The notes: generated by a model from the letters alone, not told the origin. Numbered from the stretch's first letter, positions 46,892-58,177 are shown. The stretch is 64,000 nt of DNA from Lomentospora prolificans (GCA_029532625.1 JARFXM010000002.1:1116001-1180000); one strand, 5' to 3'. Numbers and translations are program-made.

Positions 46892-47608
46892 CTCGGTTTT
46901 CTCCCTTTTTGGAGGACCATCCGTTTGTCCTCTCGGGCCTTTTGATCTTGATCTCCATTCTTCTCTATAAGTTGGCATTTTAAGCGTCTTACTTTACAGG
47001 CGATCGGGCGCAATGAAGCAACGACGACTTGGTGTGCCACTTATGAAATTGGTTGGAATCCCTCGACTATTATCGTATCATGACCTGATCAGGCTAAATC
47101 ATGCCACAGCTCCAACTAGAGCCAAGCCAGCTCAGTTCCCGTCATGCGGCAGCACCTTCTTGATCCTACAACCAGAGATTCCCCACAAATAGATCCCCAC
47201 ACCTGTGTATTCTGACCTTTGAAGGAGCCTGGAAAATAAAAATAGGATAGATTATCTCGATTGATGTAAGATTCGAAAGCGTGCATGCTACCTTGCTAAC
47301 ACTGCCAAATAAATGAGCCAGCCGCAATAACTCTCACCTGGCACCACTCATCAGCATGCATAATATTAAACACAACCACGCGCCTGGGGACGGCAGCATA
47401 CAGGTTATCGCTTACGCCAAGGAGAATGATGATGCTACATTTCCCAGGGAGGCATAACCTGGCTCGTCATGCGCGAATTCATTTTATTGAACGCCATCGT
47501 CTTGGGCTGTGAATACCATCGCTACAGACCGAACCCTCGTTCCAAGCACTGGACGAAGGCTTGGACGAGCAACCGAGACTCCGTTTCTAATATTCTCTTT
47601 AACTATTC
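46892..47608. other. Intergenic region, no supported gene
   Basis: Nothing recognisable on either strand between the tRNA terminator and the epimerase pseudogene. Confidence 0.55.
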
Positions 47609-48673
47609 TCAAGAGGTTTTAGCTGGTGTGAGAAAATCACTGAAATCCCGAATAATATCCTCCAAGCATCCATCTCTTGCGAAACCGAGCTCCAAGGCTT
47701 TGGAATTGTCAAAACACGTTGGCCACGAGTAAAAAATTGGCCTTGTTTTGCCGGGTCGTCCTCCTCACTGAGATGTTGAAGTTTGTCCTCTCCCCCAACC
47801 TTGGCCAGTGCGTCCATCATCTCTTGAATGGTCACACCTATGCCAAGAAGGTTAAGAACACGTCGTAGTGCGACAGCGAATCTTCATGAAGTGAAAGATA
47901 CTGCACAAGGTTGGCGACGAGGACGAGGATCCGAGGCGAGCAGAGCTAATGGCTAAAGTTGCGGTCCTTTAGAGGGATGACGCAAGGTATTAGTCCCTGC
48001 ATCGGCTCTCGGAGGATCATTCCTGAGAGGAATGACGTGACTGCAGCGGTAGGCTTGCCCGGCCGGACAGGAATGGTGGGAAGACGAAGGATGAAGGCCG
48101 TTGATGAAATTTCGGCGAGTATATCATTCAAGAGATATTCGCACATCACCTTGGCGCATCCGTATGAGCTCTGCGGTGTGGCGCGCATGCTTTCATTCAC
48201 CGGCTGGACGAGATCGCCCGTGTAAACGGTCTGACTAGAAGTATACATGACACGAACCCTGGGGCAGACCTTTCGAAGAGATTCGAGGAGCGCCCTAATC
48301 GCATCGAAGGTTACTTTCATACCTGCAACAATAATGGTCAGCTCTCTCTCAGCGCCAATGCAAAGAGGATATATCGCTATTGAACCGTTACATACCAGAG
48401 TTCGAAGTCGCTTTCTGAGCTGGATGACATAATGCCATGAAACATGAAGACTGCGTGAGATTTTTATCAACGACACCTTGGCTATCTTCGACTAGGTCTG
48501 CTTTGATGGCATTGGCATTTTGCGGCCATTTCGTATCCTGAGGAATTGGCGTTTCAACCACATCCACTAGGGTAAGTGTATATAATATTAATACTTGCCG
48601 CTTTCATCGTTCAGCAAAGCCCTTGTTAGCAGCGGCCGATGAATCCGGAAACGCCGGTAATGAGGACGCGCAT
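47609..48673 (-). pseudogene. NAD-dependent epimerase/dehydratase (D-erythronate dehydrogenase-like) pseudogene
   Basis: The full length of an extended-SDR gene can be followed on the minus strand but in shifting frames. The start is MRVLITGVSGFIGR (Rossmann GxxGxxG), then LLTRALLNDESGK and YTLTLVDVVETPIPQD in other frames, then ESDFEL, MKVTFDAIRALLESLRK (after an intron ending TTGCAG at about 48325), YTSSQTVY...SSYGCAKVMCEYLL (catalytic YxxxK), RLPTIPVRPGKPTAAVTSFLSG, VTIQEMMDALAKVGG and finally FDNSKALELGFARDG. At least five frameshifts and a TAG at about 47951 in place of an expected Trp were counted. The conserved order shows decay of one gene rather than separate genes. The family oxidises sugar acids such as D-erythronate; the narrower name is by similarity to remembered motifs only. 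Confidence 0.75.
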
Positions 48674-49449
48674 TCTGAACTAGATATTTCTTGCCACCTT
48701 GAGGCATCAGGCCTTTTCTGGCTAACAAATTTCGTTGATGTTAATTATTATGTCAAGCCAACCCTGCTTTGGGTTGCTGAAGAAAATCGACTCACACCAT
48801 CTCCACTGACGCCTACCTAGTAATTATATGCGGATATCGCGGCTATATTTTCCACAAGCGTATTGAGGTATGTGTTTATAGGCATTAAGATACTCTTTCG
48901 TTGTCTATAACTACACAGCAAAAATTTCAGATGGTATATTGCCTTCTTTGCAGTTGGTGGCCGAATTGTAGTCTCCTCTAATAAAATATCACCTGCTTCT
49001 TTTTCTGTTAAATTTGAATATAGACGCATCTCAGGCTATTATTGCTGGCGATTCAGTCGGAGGTTAGTTATCCTACTTCTAATAACTAGTCTCACTGTCT
49101 GCTCAAACATCATATGCTAATGAAGGTTTGCGTGGTGACAGTATAGGAAACAGCGCCAGCTATATCGACATCCATGCTACTGCCAGCATAATTGACGATG
49201 AAAAGCTCCTATCACCTGCTAGGCTGACTATGCTCTCCCCCTGGCTCAACTTGACTTGAGCCACTTCTGGCCACTCTCCCAGAAAGCCCACCGGTTGGCT
49301 TACAACTTTCAACAGCAACGAGTGCAGGATTATCACAATGAAACATACTTAGGCACGGAAGCCTAGCCGGCGACGATCCCAGGATTTCCCCATCATTTAA
49401 CGTAGAATCATTAGCTTAAATCTATTTCTCTGGTATATGTCTTTGAGTT
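48674..49449. other. Intergenic region, no supported gene
   Basis: AT content is moderately raised. A 70-codon minus-strand frame at 48817-49029 has no recognisable feature. Possibly weakly RIP-affected. Confidence 0.5.
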
Positions 49450-50178
49450 TTATCCTCCACAACGCTCAGCAAGAGAGTAGCTAACGTAGAAACCGTTTTC
49501 GTCATTCTGTTCTAGGAATACCTGCGTATTTCCCTCGCCGTCCTTGAGATTAAGTTTGATGTACACAGTCTCGGCGCAGTCAATATTTCCAGTGGGATGG
49601 ATGAACGGGCCAAGCGTATGCCAGTTCGTGAAGTCGACCGCACCAATCTCCTTTGCGGCATCGTCGAAGGACTTGACCGAGTTGAAAGTGATGTCATCTT
49701 CGGGGAGGCCAGGCAGTTGCTTGACTTTCGCCAAGCCGTGCTCGCCTGTAATAACAAAGGATCGCTCGATTCTCTCGCCCTGCCTCCAGCCAAACTTGCA
49801 CTCCTTAGCCTCGGCGGGGATTCCGCGGAAAACTACCACCTGCTCGACCTGAGAGGCGTCATCGTAGCTCTCTAGATGGGCGCCCGATACTTCATTGGCG
49901 GCGAGGTCGCCATGCTCCGGATAGATGTTATATAGGACCTCGGGTATTACTGTGGTAGCAGTTCCCGTACACTGGCCCTCAGTGGGAGTCGAGGGAGAAG
50001 GAGGCAGAACGCAGGGGTCTGTAGCGTAGCAGCCCTTGTAGTTTCCGCACTGGTAGTAGGAAGTGCCAGCGTTGCACTCGTCACGGACAACGTTGCTAGC
50101 GGGCATAGCAGAAGCCACCGCCATCAGGTAGGCGATAGCCGTGAAGATGCTGGCGAAGGAAGGCATTTTTGTTGGCAT
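49450..50178 (-). CDS. Secreted protein with N-terminal Cys knot and But2-like C-terminal domain, 242 aa
   Basis: Single exon from ATG 50178; a second ATG at 50165 would also include the signal peptide (FASIFTAIAYLMAVASAMPA). After cleavage comes a short Cys-rich segment (CNAGTSYYQCGNYKGCYATD-PC), a Pro/Ser/Thr linker, and a domain from about residue 80 to the end with VVVFRGIPAEAKECKFGW, IDCAE and FYVSYSL, which resembles the But2-type C-terminal beta-sandwich of fungal secreted proteins (conserved FxGIPxxAxxCxxxW). Family members are extracellular or cell-wall proteins of unknown biochemical role. The CT/GA-rich region just upstream (50180-50290) is typical of fungal promoters. The frame is intact. 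Confidence 0.7.
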   Translation of the reverse strand: MPTKMPSFASIFTAIAYLMAVASAMPASNVVRDECNAGTSYYQCGNYKGCYATDPCVLPPSPSTPTEGQCTGTATTVIPEVLYNIYPEHGDLAANEVSGAHLESYDDASQVEQVVVFRGIPAEAKECKFGWRQGERIERSFVITGEHGLAKVKQLPGLPEDDITFNSVKSFDDAAKEIGAVDFTNWHTLGPFIHPTGNIDCAETVYIKLNLKDGEGNTQVFLEQNDENGFYVSYSLAERCGG

Positions 50179-51125
50179 TATTGTGGTGGATGGGAGGAGA
50201 GAGAAGAATAGAGAGAAGGGGTGGGATTCAGATGGTTGTTGTTATTAGAATGATGAGATGGTGATGATGTGAGGTGAGATGGATATGCTGCTGGTTAAAA
50301 TGCTTTATATAATAACATTGCGAACTCGGGCCGTCTCGTCAAAGACCGACCTGTAATAACACAGCCTAGGAGTGGAGGCTGGTTTGTCTTTCTATCATCG
50401 TGCAGAGAGGACGAACGTGGCATGCTCGACCACCAGCCTTCACAATATTGGAATCCTTCGCTGAGCCCCGTCATTCCCGCATTGGGCAGCGACTGTTGTC
50501 TTGAAGTTATTTTGACGAATCACGCCGCTGAAATCCTCGGAGCTTGGCATCTGGAGCCCTTGAGAATAATAGTGGCTGTGTTCAAAGGATTCTGGGGTAT
50601 TAGTCTATTTTTACACGCGAGGAGACTGGCAAGACCGGCGGCGCGAACATTCCTTTCAGCCATAACTGTATTAATAATAGCTATTAGCTTAACCCAATTG
50701 AGATGGCCGCCCGAAGCACTAGCATTATGGATGCCAATCCTGGTTAAATTTCCAACCTCACAGACCTCTCTTAACAGAACAGAGGTGCAATTCGTTCGAT
50801 CACGGAAAGTGAAATTGCGCGCCATTCTAGGTGTTCCATACTGATCAAGCTTAGCTCTAGGAACCGACTCTGTCGCCTCTTCGCCATCGCTTAAGAAACA
50901 CCTTCTGAGCCACGCCATCTTCCAATAGAATTTGCTTCCTCTGCTCGTTGCCCAGGCCTATTCTCTGGCCTCGGTTGGTGGTAACCAGTTTTCGTCAGGA
51001 ATTGGCTCCGTGAAAGGCCCCGAACTTGCTAGTAACAACAGTTGCAGTCCTCTGGTCTACAATTTGAGTTTTCTACCTGTACTCTACATCCCCTCGCTAC
51101 TTACTAGCCTTGTGACTGCTATCTA
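50179..51125. other. Intergenic region, possible remnants
   Basis: Opposed frames of 132-140 codons (50520-50918 minus; 50422-50844 plus) overlap each other and neither shows a recognised domain. I leave both uncalled. Confidence 0.45.
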
Positions 51126-51774
51126 CTAGAGAAACGACGTCAAGGTGTCTGCGATTTCCTGTAGGGCCTGTAGGTCCTGCTCCGCCTGCTTCCGCTTACA
51201 GACTAGCTCCGGTTTCTCTCCCGTAATACGCTCCACAGTCTGAGCGTCTAGACGCCTCATAAGCTCATGAGTCAAGATAGTGTCCGGGAGCTGTTGCACT
51301 ATGCGTCTCCCGATGACTAGAGCATTGACGTATCCAATGAACGCTAACATGCTGATATATTGTGGCCTCATTTTCCAGCTATCGTCCGTCATACCGTCTG
51401 AATCTCACCGCCACTCCTCGAATCATTGTAGAGGGGCGAGCGCCCGGAGAGCTTCCCTTATAGTATATCTCTACGTGCTCGAGAACGCGCTTTGAGGCGG
51501 CTAATCTGATTTCTGCGGCTAAATTGAGAGGCCGCATGCTTGTTAGGTTGCCATTAGACCACCTACTCGACTGTATCAAATTTTCCAGGACGATACCGAG
51601 GAGGTCGCTTCTCACAATGCCGTTGATCATCAAACCGCTCTCTGGCAAGAATGTATTGAGGAGTGCGTCATCGAAAACCCAGGGCTCCGAGACCTTGCGG
51701 ACTCGCAAGTTGAGGGACAAAACAAATAATGGAATTCGAGGAGAGCGGTTCGCTGGAAGGGAAACTGTTTCCAA
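51126..51774 (-). pseudogene. Dynamin/Mx-like GTPase C-terminal fragment, frame-broken
   Basis: Two overlapping minus-strand frames (51774-51379 and 51392-51126) appear to be one broken gene end. The downstream piece contains VNALVIGRRIVQQLPDTILT, RRLDAQTVERITGEKPE and KRKQAEQDLQALQEIADTL, the pattern of the GTPase effector domain that closes dynamin-like proteins. The upstream piece has RVLEHVEIYYK, similar to the stalk end. No GTPase domain is present upstream, so only the C-terminal third survives. Weak evidence; it could also be an unrelated helical protein. Confidence 0.35.
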
Positions 51775-52486
51775 CCAGGGCCATGGAGATGGCGATGGTG
51801 GATCTACCCCATAATAGTGCTGGACAAATTACTTTCCATTCCGACTTCTTCTAGCATCCTCCGGCATGCCCAATAACTCTAGAACCCCATAACTAAATGG
51901 CCAGGAAGTATTAAGGAAAAATCGAAAGACCACAGAATGTTTAGAATGACTCTCGGGGCAACCCTGCCACACCATCTATAACTCCAAGGCTCCACTTTTG
52001 ATACAACGCCAGGCGAGGCTTTGGTTGACTCTTCATCGCGCTATAGTCCCGCAATATTAGGCAGTTATTCCAGGGTCTAAAGTATCGACTTGTTTCTAAA
52101 CCAGGACCATGCTTGAGGCTGAGGGTTCGGAAAGTACAGTTCGTTTAATCGGAGGTGTCGTATGTAGGAACAAATCCGCAACTATTCCCTGCTGTTCTAT
52201 CTATATCAATAAGTCCAAGCTGACTCTGTCAATCTCTTCTGATATTGTCTCATCGCATAGTTTGCTACAGTGTAGCCAATACACATTGCATTTTCTTACA
52301 TCCCACCTTTCGATAAGTTATCCAATACTAGTGTTCCCGCAGCCTCTATGATGACCGCAGCCTGCAGGAAAATGGCTGAGTAAGATGCTGGAAAATAGCA
52401 AAAGTCCCAAAATTACAAAAAAACACATAGTTGCGATAATTTACTCTACCCATATACAGGTATTACATCTAGGATCCTTCCATCGA
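51775..52486. other. Intergenic region, no supported gene
   Basis: AT content rises toward the repeat that begins near 52487. An 80-codon plus frame (52109-52351) has no recognisable feature. Confidence 0.5.
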
Positions 52487-53073
52487 TATCTAATAATAGC
52501 TAGGATTCAGTAATAGTATTAGTATCTATGCTAATTCAACCTTAGCTTCCTACCTTCTTCAGCACTATAATAGAGCAGTCTAATCGTAGGGTTCTCGCCT
52601 AGCATCCCTTTTAAGGGTTAGATATCTAATAATAGCTAGCCTGGATCCAGCGATAGTATTAGTATCTATGCAAGTTCAATATTAGCTTCCCCCCTTCTTT
52701 AGTGCTATAGTCTATTATAGGGTTCTCGCGTGGTATCTCTATATAAGTTTAACCTTAGCTCCCTACCTTCTTTAGTACTATAATTCAATAATAGTATTAG
52801 TATCTGTACAAGCCTATTCAACCTTGGCTTCCACCTTCTTTAATGCTATGATTTAATAATAGTATTAGTATCTATGTAAGCCTATTTAACCTTAGCTTCT
52901 ACCTTCAGTGCTATGATTTAATAATAGTATTGGTATCTCTGCGAGCCTATTCAATATTGGCTTCCACCTTCTTTAGTACTATGATCTATCGTAGGGTTCT
53001 CGTGTAGCATCTCTATATAAGTTCAACCTTAGCTCCCCACCTTCTTTAGTGCCATGAAGTATTGGTATCTGTA
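52487..53073. repeat. Dispersed repeat, expanded copy: 65-75-bp tandem units
   Basis: About seven diverged copies of a unit containing TAATAGTATTAGTATCTATG, a TTCAACCTTAGCTTC element and CCTTCTTTAGTGCTATGA. It is homologous to 40131-40350 but with more units and more C-to-T/G-to-A differences, so this copy seems lightly RIPped. Confidence 0.75.
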
Positions 53074-53719
53074 CGAGCCTGTTCAACCTTCGCCAGCCCG
53101 TTCAACCCTTTAGCCAGCCTGTTCAACCTTCGCCAGCCCGTTCAACCCTTTGGCCAGCCTATTCAGCGTTAGCCAGCCCATTCAACCTTCGCCAGCCCAT
53201 TCAACCCTTTGGCCAGCCTGTTCAACACTCGCCAGCCCGTTCAACCTTCGCCAGCCCGTTCAACCCTTTGGCCAGCCTGTTCAACCTTCGCCAGCCCGTT
53301 CAATACTGGCCAGCCCGTTCAGCATTAGCCAGCCTATTCAACCTTCGCCAGCCCATTCAACCTTCGCCCACCCCTTCAATGCTGGTTAGCCTATTCAACG
53401 CTGGCCAGCCCGTTCAGCATTGGCCAGCCTGTTCAACCTTCGCCAGCCTGTTCAACCTTCGCCAGCCCATTCAGCGTTGGCCAGCCCATTCAACCTTCAC
53501 CAGCCTATTCAACACTAGCCAGCCCGTTCAATGTTAGCCAGCCCGTTCAGCATTAGCCAGCCTATTCAACCTTCGCCAGCCCATTCAACCTTCGCCCACC
53601 CCTTCAATACTGGCTAGCCTATTCAACGCTAGCCAGCCTGTTCAACGCTGGCCAGCCCGTTCAACACTGGCCAGCCCGTTCAACCTTCGCCAGCCCGTTC
53701 AACGTTAGCCAGCCAGCTT
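53074..53719. repeat. 19-bp GC-rich minisatellite, about 34 units
   Basis: Tandem variants of GCCAGCCCGTTCAACCTTC. Typical variants change CCTTC to GCTGG, ACTGG or CCTTTGG (the last adds bases). The array produces stop-free frames (for example 53150-53537 plus) of Ser/Pro/Gln composition that are artefacts of the repeat. It interrupts the dispersed repeat, whose final part resumes at 53891. Confidence 0.95.
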
Positions 53720-53890
53720 CCTACCTCTTAAGGATCTCTCTCAGCACCTTCCTTTAGGAAAAATAGATAAGAGTTATAAAATATGACCTAGATCTATAGT
53801 TAAAAAAGGAGGAAATAAGGTACTGTAAGGTAGATCGCAACCGTGAAAGTGAAGTGGATCCTCGATGTCCCTTGACTGTCACCTTTTGCG

Positions 53891-54060
53891 GGCAGTTATC
53901 TGGCGTGGGTACAGGAGGGCTACAACTTGTGCACACTTTTTTGTATCTTGCAAGTGCCTGGATAAGCTGTAACGCACCAAAAAAAAACGAAAAAATACCT
54001 GTAGAGTACCAAAAATTTGCGGAAACATTTTACAGTTAATATAAGAAGAAGAAGAAGAAG
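53891..54060. repeat. Dispersed repeat, 3-prime part of expanded copy
   Basis: Matches 40378-40545: GGAGGGCTACAACTTGTG, CTTGCAAGTGCCTG and the AGTACCAAAAATTTG block are shared, in the same order and orientation. It ends with a GAA microsatellite at 54046-54060. Confidence 0.8.
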
Positions 54061-54358
54061 ATTTTGTAGGTGCGCTCATTAGATTTTACGCGCCATGTTC
54101 CTCTTTCGCGGCGCTGTGTATCGCTCATTCGCCATCCGCCACCCGCCATCCAATCTTTCATTGGGTCTACAGGTATTACAGCACTAAGGGACATTGCTCA
54201 CCAACACAAAAGCCATTCAGCCCGTCACGTGTTACCACAAGCAGTAGCTCTGTCTCAAAACGGCGCGCTCATCTGCATGAAAAAGCCAAGAATCCCTAGC
54301 CTGGACGTTAAAAGGAGGGGAAAGAAGGAGCGCATAAACGAACTGAAGAACAAAAACC

Positions 54359-55570
54359 ATGGCAGCGTTTCCATCAAACATCCCCTCCTGTGCTGTCGAT
54401 TGCTTAGCGGATGCTATCAAGAGTGTCGGTTGCGATGGAGCGGACCGAGCATGCGCGTGTACGCCGGAGAATCTAGCCAGACTGTCCAATAATAGGAACC
54501 TTATCAGTTGCCTAATGTCTTCATGCTCGGATCCTGCTGACCTTTCAGGTGAGTCCTTTATGTCGCGAGTAAGTCGTCCAAGGGGAGCACATATGAAGAG
54601 GGGCTGACCCGGCCTTTATCCTTGTGTAGAGGCTGCGTCGGCGGGAGGCGCTCTTTGCGCGGATGTAACGGACTCTAGAACAAGGTTGTCAGCGGACCCT
54701 AGAACCTCTGAATCTAGAACCTCTGAATCTAGAACACCCGAATCTAGTACTCCGGAATCCAGAGGCCTTGAACCCACCACCTCCCAAATCGGCAGTACTG
54801 GGGGTGTCGCACCTACATCGACAGACAACACAATGCGGGGGTCCGAAACGAATGGGCCGTCCGGGGGCTTGTCCGCAGGTGCTAAGGGCGGAATCTCTGT
54901 GGGTGGTGTGATTGCCTTCCTCTTGATCATTGGGTTGGCATTACTTTGTTGCTGTCCGTCAGCATTTATCAAAAGGTGGAAGAAACGGAAAGGAGGAGGC
55001 GCTACTGGAAGGGATTTGACTTGTTCGCCAGAACTAGATGGTATTAGGGCAGAGCTAGACGGTATACCCAGGTCTGAGTTGGAAGCTAAGCCTGCAACCG
55101 GATACAACGCCGCGATATACCCTGCGGAATTAGGCGGAGAAGTAAGGGTCAACGCAGTACCTGGGTCAACATCGCTCGTGGAGGCCCCGTCTACTTATGC
55201 TACACATTTACACCTTGAACAACGGAACCTGATAGGCAGCCGTTATGGTGGTTATCCTGTGGTCGCGGAGTTAAGCGCAATACAGCAGACTGCCCTGCCA
55301 CCAATAGCCTCCACGATATCGCCAGAATCAGCTTCCCCGCCACCTCATGGAGATACGACTAGTCAAGCAATTGAACCTGTAGCTACGGCACATCTAGTGG
55401 CGCCAACAATCGATCCAAGCTCCGCAGAACTAGAACAGCTCCGCCGATACCAACAGGAGCTCGAGGCACGGCGGAAAACGCTAGAGGAGCTCAGCAGGGT
55501 ACAGGGGCAGCAAGCGGCACTGCAGCAGAGGATAGATCAACTTGCCGCCGGAAACGGGGTTTCAATTTAG
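54359..55570 (+). CDS. CFEM-domain single-pass membrane protein, 376 aa
   Basis: Exons 54359-54548 and 54630-55570 join in phase 1 (TCAG/GTGAGT...GTGTAG). The N-terminal 75 residues carry the eight-cysteine CFEM pattern (PSC, VDC, VGC, RAC, AC, ISC, SSC, ALC). A Ser/Thr-rich stalk follows with four degenerate copies of (T/S)xES(R/S), then a transmembrane helix GGVIAFLLIIGLALLCCC at about residues 178-196 with a basic RWKKRK stop-transfer, a cytoplasmic tail with GY motifs and a final coiled coil (EQLRRYQQELEARRKTLEEL). CFEM proteins bind haem or act as surface sensors/adhesins. The start used has no signal peptide: MAAFPSNIPSC leads directly into CFEM. Either an upstream exon encodes it or the TM acts as signal anchor with N-out topology. 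Confidence 0.85.
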
Positions 55571-56556
55571 CGTTGAGAAGGCGGAGAGAACCCGGTTTCG
55601 ACATCCATTCACTTAATCCTAGACAGGGAGTGGCAGTTGCTACTGAGACCGTTTGATACACAGTTGGCAAACCACCACTTTCACCGCTGACACCGTCACT
55701 GTCAATATAACGACCATGAAAGCTAAGGAGCCAGACGAGACGAGACCATCCCGCGCCACGCTGCAGAATGGCCCTGGTAGTGCATGCAGTTCGCCAAAGG
55801 AAAATACACATCTGCGCACCAGGAGCCGACGACTTTCACAACGTAATATCTAGCCCCGGGAACTCTGATTGAAGAGGCAAGCGGCATTACCCACGAACGT
55901 TCTGGCGGCTGTCGCCGTAACCGCGACAAAGCTAGTCCCTCTGACTGACACGCCGCCCGTCTGTAACACACCAGGTGGGCCCCGCGATATTTCCAACCCT
56001 GAAGCCTGCTGTAACGTGATCTGTTACAATCACCTGGTATAACACCTAATGGCAGAGAATCAGAGCGTGAAAAGGCGAGTCAGTGGCAGATTAGGTGACG
56101 GCAAACATCGTCGTGTGACTCCTGTTTGGGTAGGATGATGTAGACGGCGATATCACTTCGGCTAGTGTAATCGGATAGAAGCTTTTTTGAAACAGGCTTC
56201 GAGCTTTAGGCAGCTGTCAGATGTTTAGGTATACCTCAACTACCATCAAAATACGAAGGTCGACGTACTAAATATGAATTAGAATTACAGGAGCAACCAC
56301 GTTACATCGTAGTAAGTGATAATCCTCATGTGTATTCGATACAAAAATTATGTCCTATCGTAAGCGTTCTCTCGTCGACTGTATTCCCTTCTATGGACCA
56401 GGCAGTGTCTCGGTTTAATTCTCACAGGGCAACGTGGTTGGAGCCGATCTGGCTCAGCGGGCAATTGGTATAAATGGATTGGGTTTGAAGATGAGGGAAC
56501 TTATGCGCAGTGTTTGCGATTCTATGGTGAACAGAGGCCTAATGGCCGGGGTTTGG
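55571..56556. other. Intergenic region, no supported gene
   Basis: An imperfect palindrome (CTGTAACACACCAGGTG at 55961 and CACCTGGTATAACAC at 56031) lies here. Otherwise nothing is recognisable. Confidence 0.5.
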
Positions 56557-58177
56557 CTATGCGCATGCCTGCCGAAGCGAACGAGTCCACCAATCTCTGA
56601 CTTCATTCTCAGCCCATGTGGTGATTTCCTGAATGGACTTGACCACTTGGTAACAGCCATATAAGCTGTGGGTGTTTCCCAGTGCGACTGACCCGAAGAT
56701 CCTCTGCAGACCATGTGACGTTAGTATATAGAGAGGCCTCAATATATTAAGGGGTGAGCGAAAATGGCTGGAAGTGTGGGAAAATGCGTACCGTCTTCCC
56801 GTGGCTCCTCTGAGCGAAGTCAACCCTCCACAGATTGCCGTACACGAATATCAGGGGTAATACCGGCAGTTTCTCTTCGACTTCACTAGCCTCTATTCCT
56901 GGGACTTCTTCTAAAGAGGGGCAGGAAGATAGGGAAAAGGCTATATCATGAAGCGCCGTCTCTTCGGCAGCAGGCGTAGGAGTGCCGGCGATGAAGGAGT
57001 CTTTGGAAATTTTAGCGACGTAGTCGAGATGGCGAAAATAAGCGCGAGCCCAATTGGCTAGTTGGGACTGTCCGGGGGACGAGGACGCTAGTAGACTCTT
57101 AGTCTCGACGCCCACGCAAAGCGGCGTCCTCGCGCCATCGGCCATCTCGACATGGGTCACCGGAATATCAGGAAATTGCTCCAATAATTGCGCGAGCTGA
57201 TCAGTGCGGGGCGGCTGGAGAAAGATACCATAGTCGACCTTATTTTCGTAGAGAGCGGGATCGGGGTCGCGAAATATTGGTTTGGTTCGACCGAGGGTAC
57301 TGTAGGATGAGGGAAATGTTGTTTTAGCAGAGTTTCTATTGGGGTCTTGTCGGGCGAAATAGGGAGAGAAAACAGAGAGAGAACAGAGAGAAACGTGTTG
57401 GAAAGGAAGACAAACATGTTTCGGGATACTGATACAGGGTGCGACCGGCTTTTCATGGCTTCCTCGAGGATCGGACCATGCACTTTTCCGTTCCACTCTG
57501 GCTCATGATCAAGGCCAAGTTCGCAGGCGACACTATTCTCGCAGATATCTTGAAGCCTTCGGTGCCGATATCGTATCTCAAATTCATCAGTGTGGTTTCC
57601 TACAGCATGGAACCAGCGCGCAGGTATAGGACTGAAGGCCGGTGCCTCTGCACGCATCCGTTCCTGTACAGTTTAGGTTAACAAGAGGTCGACGTAGTTA
57701 GGAACGGCCGTCGGGTCCTGGGGTGAGAGGAGGAGCTGATCTAGGGGTAGAACGACTGCGACTTACAGCCATAATATTTGGGATTAACGGCGTCTCCTCG
57801 TGGAGAATGTCGAGGAGGCACCGAACGAGACCGGCTACCGAGGAGGGAACCTGAGCCTCAGTCGAAAGAGCAGATATATCGTATCGCTGAACTGGAAAGT
57901 TCGGAGTATGACGCAGCACAACCTCCCGCTTGCGGGGGCTGCTCCTTCCGGAGGCATACGAGGCAGAAGATGACAAGTCGGTAGATGACTCGGAAGGATC
58001 TGGGTTGGACGACGACGCAGCCGCCGGAATTCTCCTGGAACCTAGTCATGTCAGTCGCTGAAGCGACCAATAACGGCAAAATTCTAGATAGGTACCTTTT
58101 ATTCTCGGCCTGGGGGTCGCTTCGATATCGTAGTCTTCGCGTGCTCGTCGCTTTTTAGGACTTTGTCGATCGCTCAT
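56557..58177 (-). CDS. PD-(D/E)XK nuclease-like fungal protein, five exons, 419 aa
   Basis: Exons 58177-58096, 58041-57767, 57663-57416, 57299-56792 and 56703-56557 all agree in phase, with standard GT-AG junctions and an ATACTAACG branch site in the last intron. The N-terminal 120 residues are basic and Ser/Pro-rich (SPKKRRAREDYD, SGRSSPRKREVVL), typical of this fungal family. The core holds EWNGKVHGPIL, then Asp in KVDYGIF (about residue 224) and VGVETK (Glu 267, Lys 269), which match the D...ExK active site, followed by QSQLANWARAYF, VYGNLWRVDF and a C-terminal helix KSIQEITTWAENEVRDWW. Fungal members are expanded, often repeat-associated and of unknown biological role. The catalytic triad looks intact, so nuclease activity is plausible but not shown. 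Confidence 0.8.

Noticed and set aside
53150..53537. Ser/Pro/Gln-rich repeated open frames
   Set aside because: They are translations of the 19-bp minisatellite; the unit is not a multiple of three and the frames have no context of a gene.
55961..56045. Imperfect palindrome CTGTAACACACCAGGTG / CACCTGGTATAACAC as a mobile element
   Set aside because: No target duplication and no second copy were seen; pairing is imperfect.
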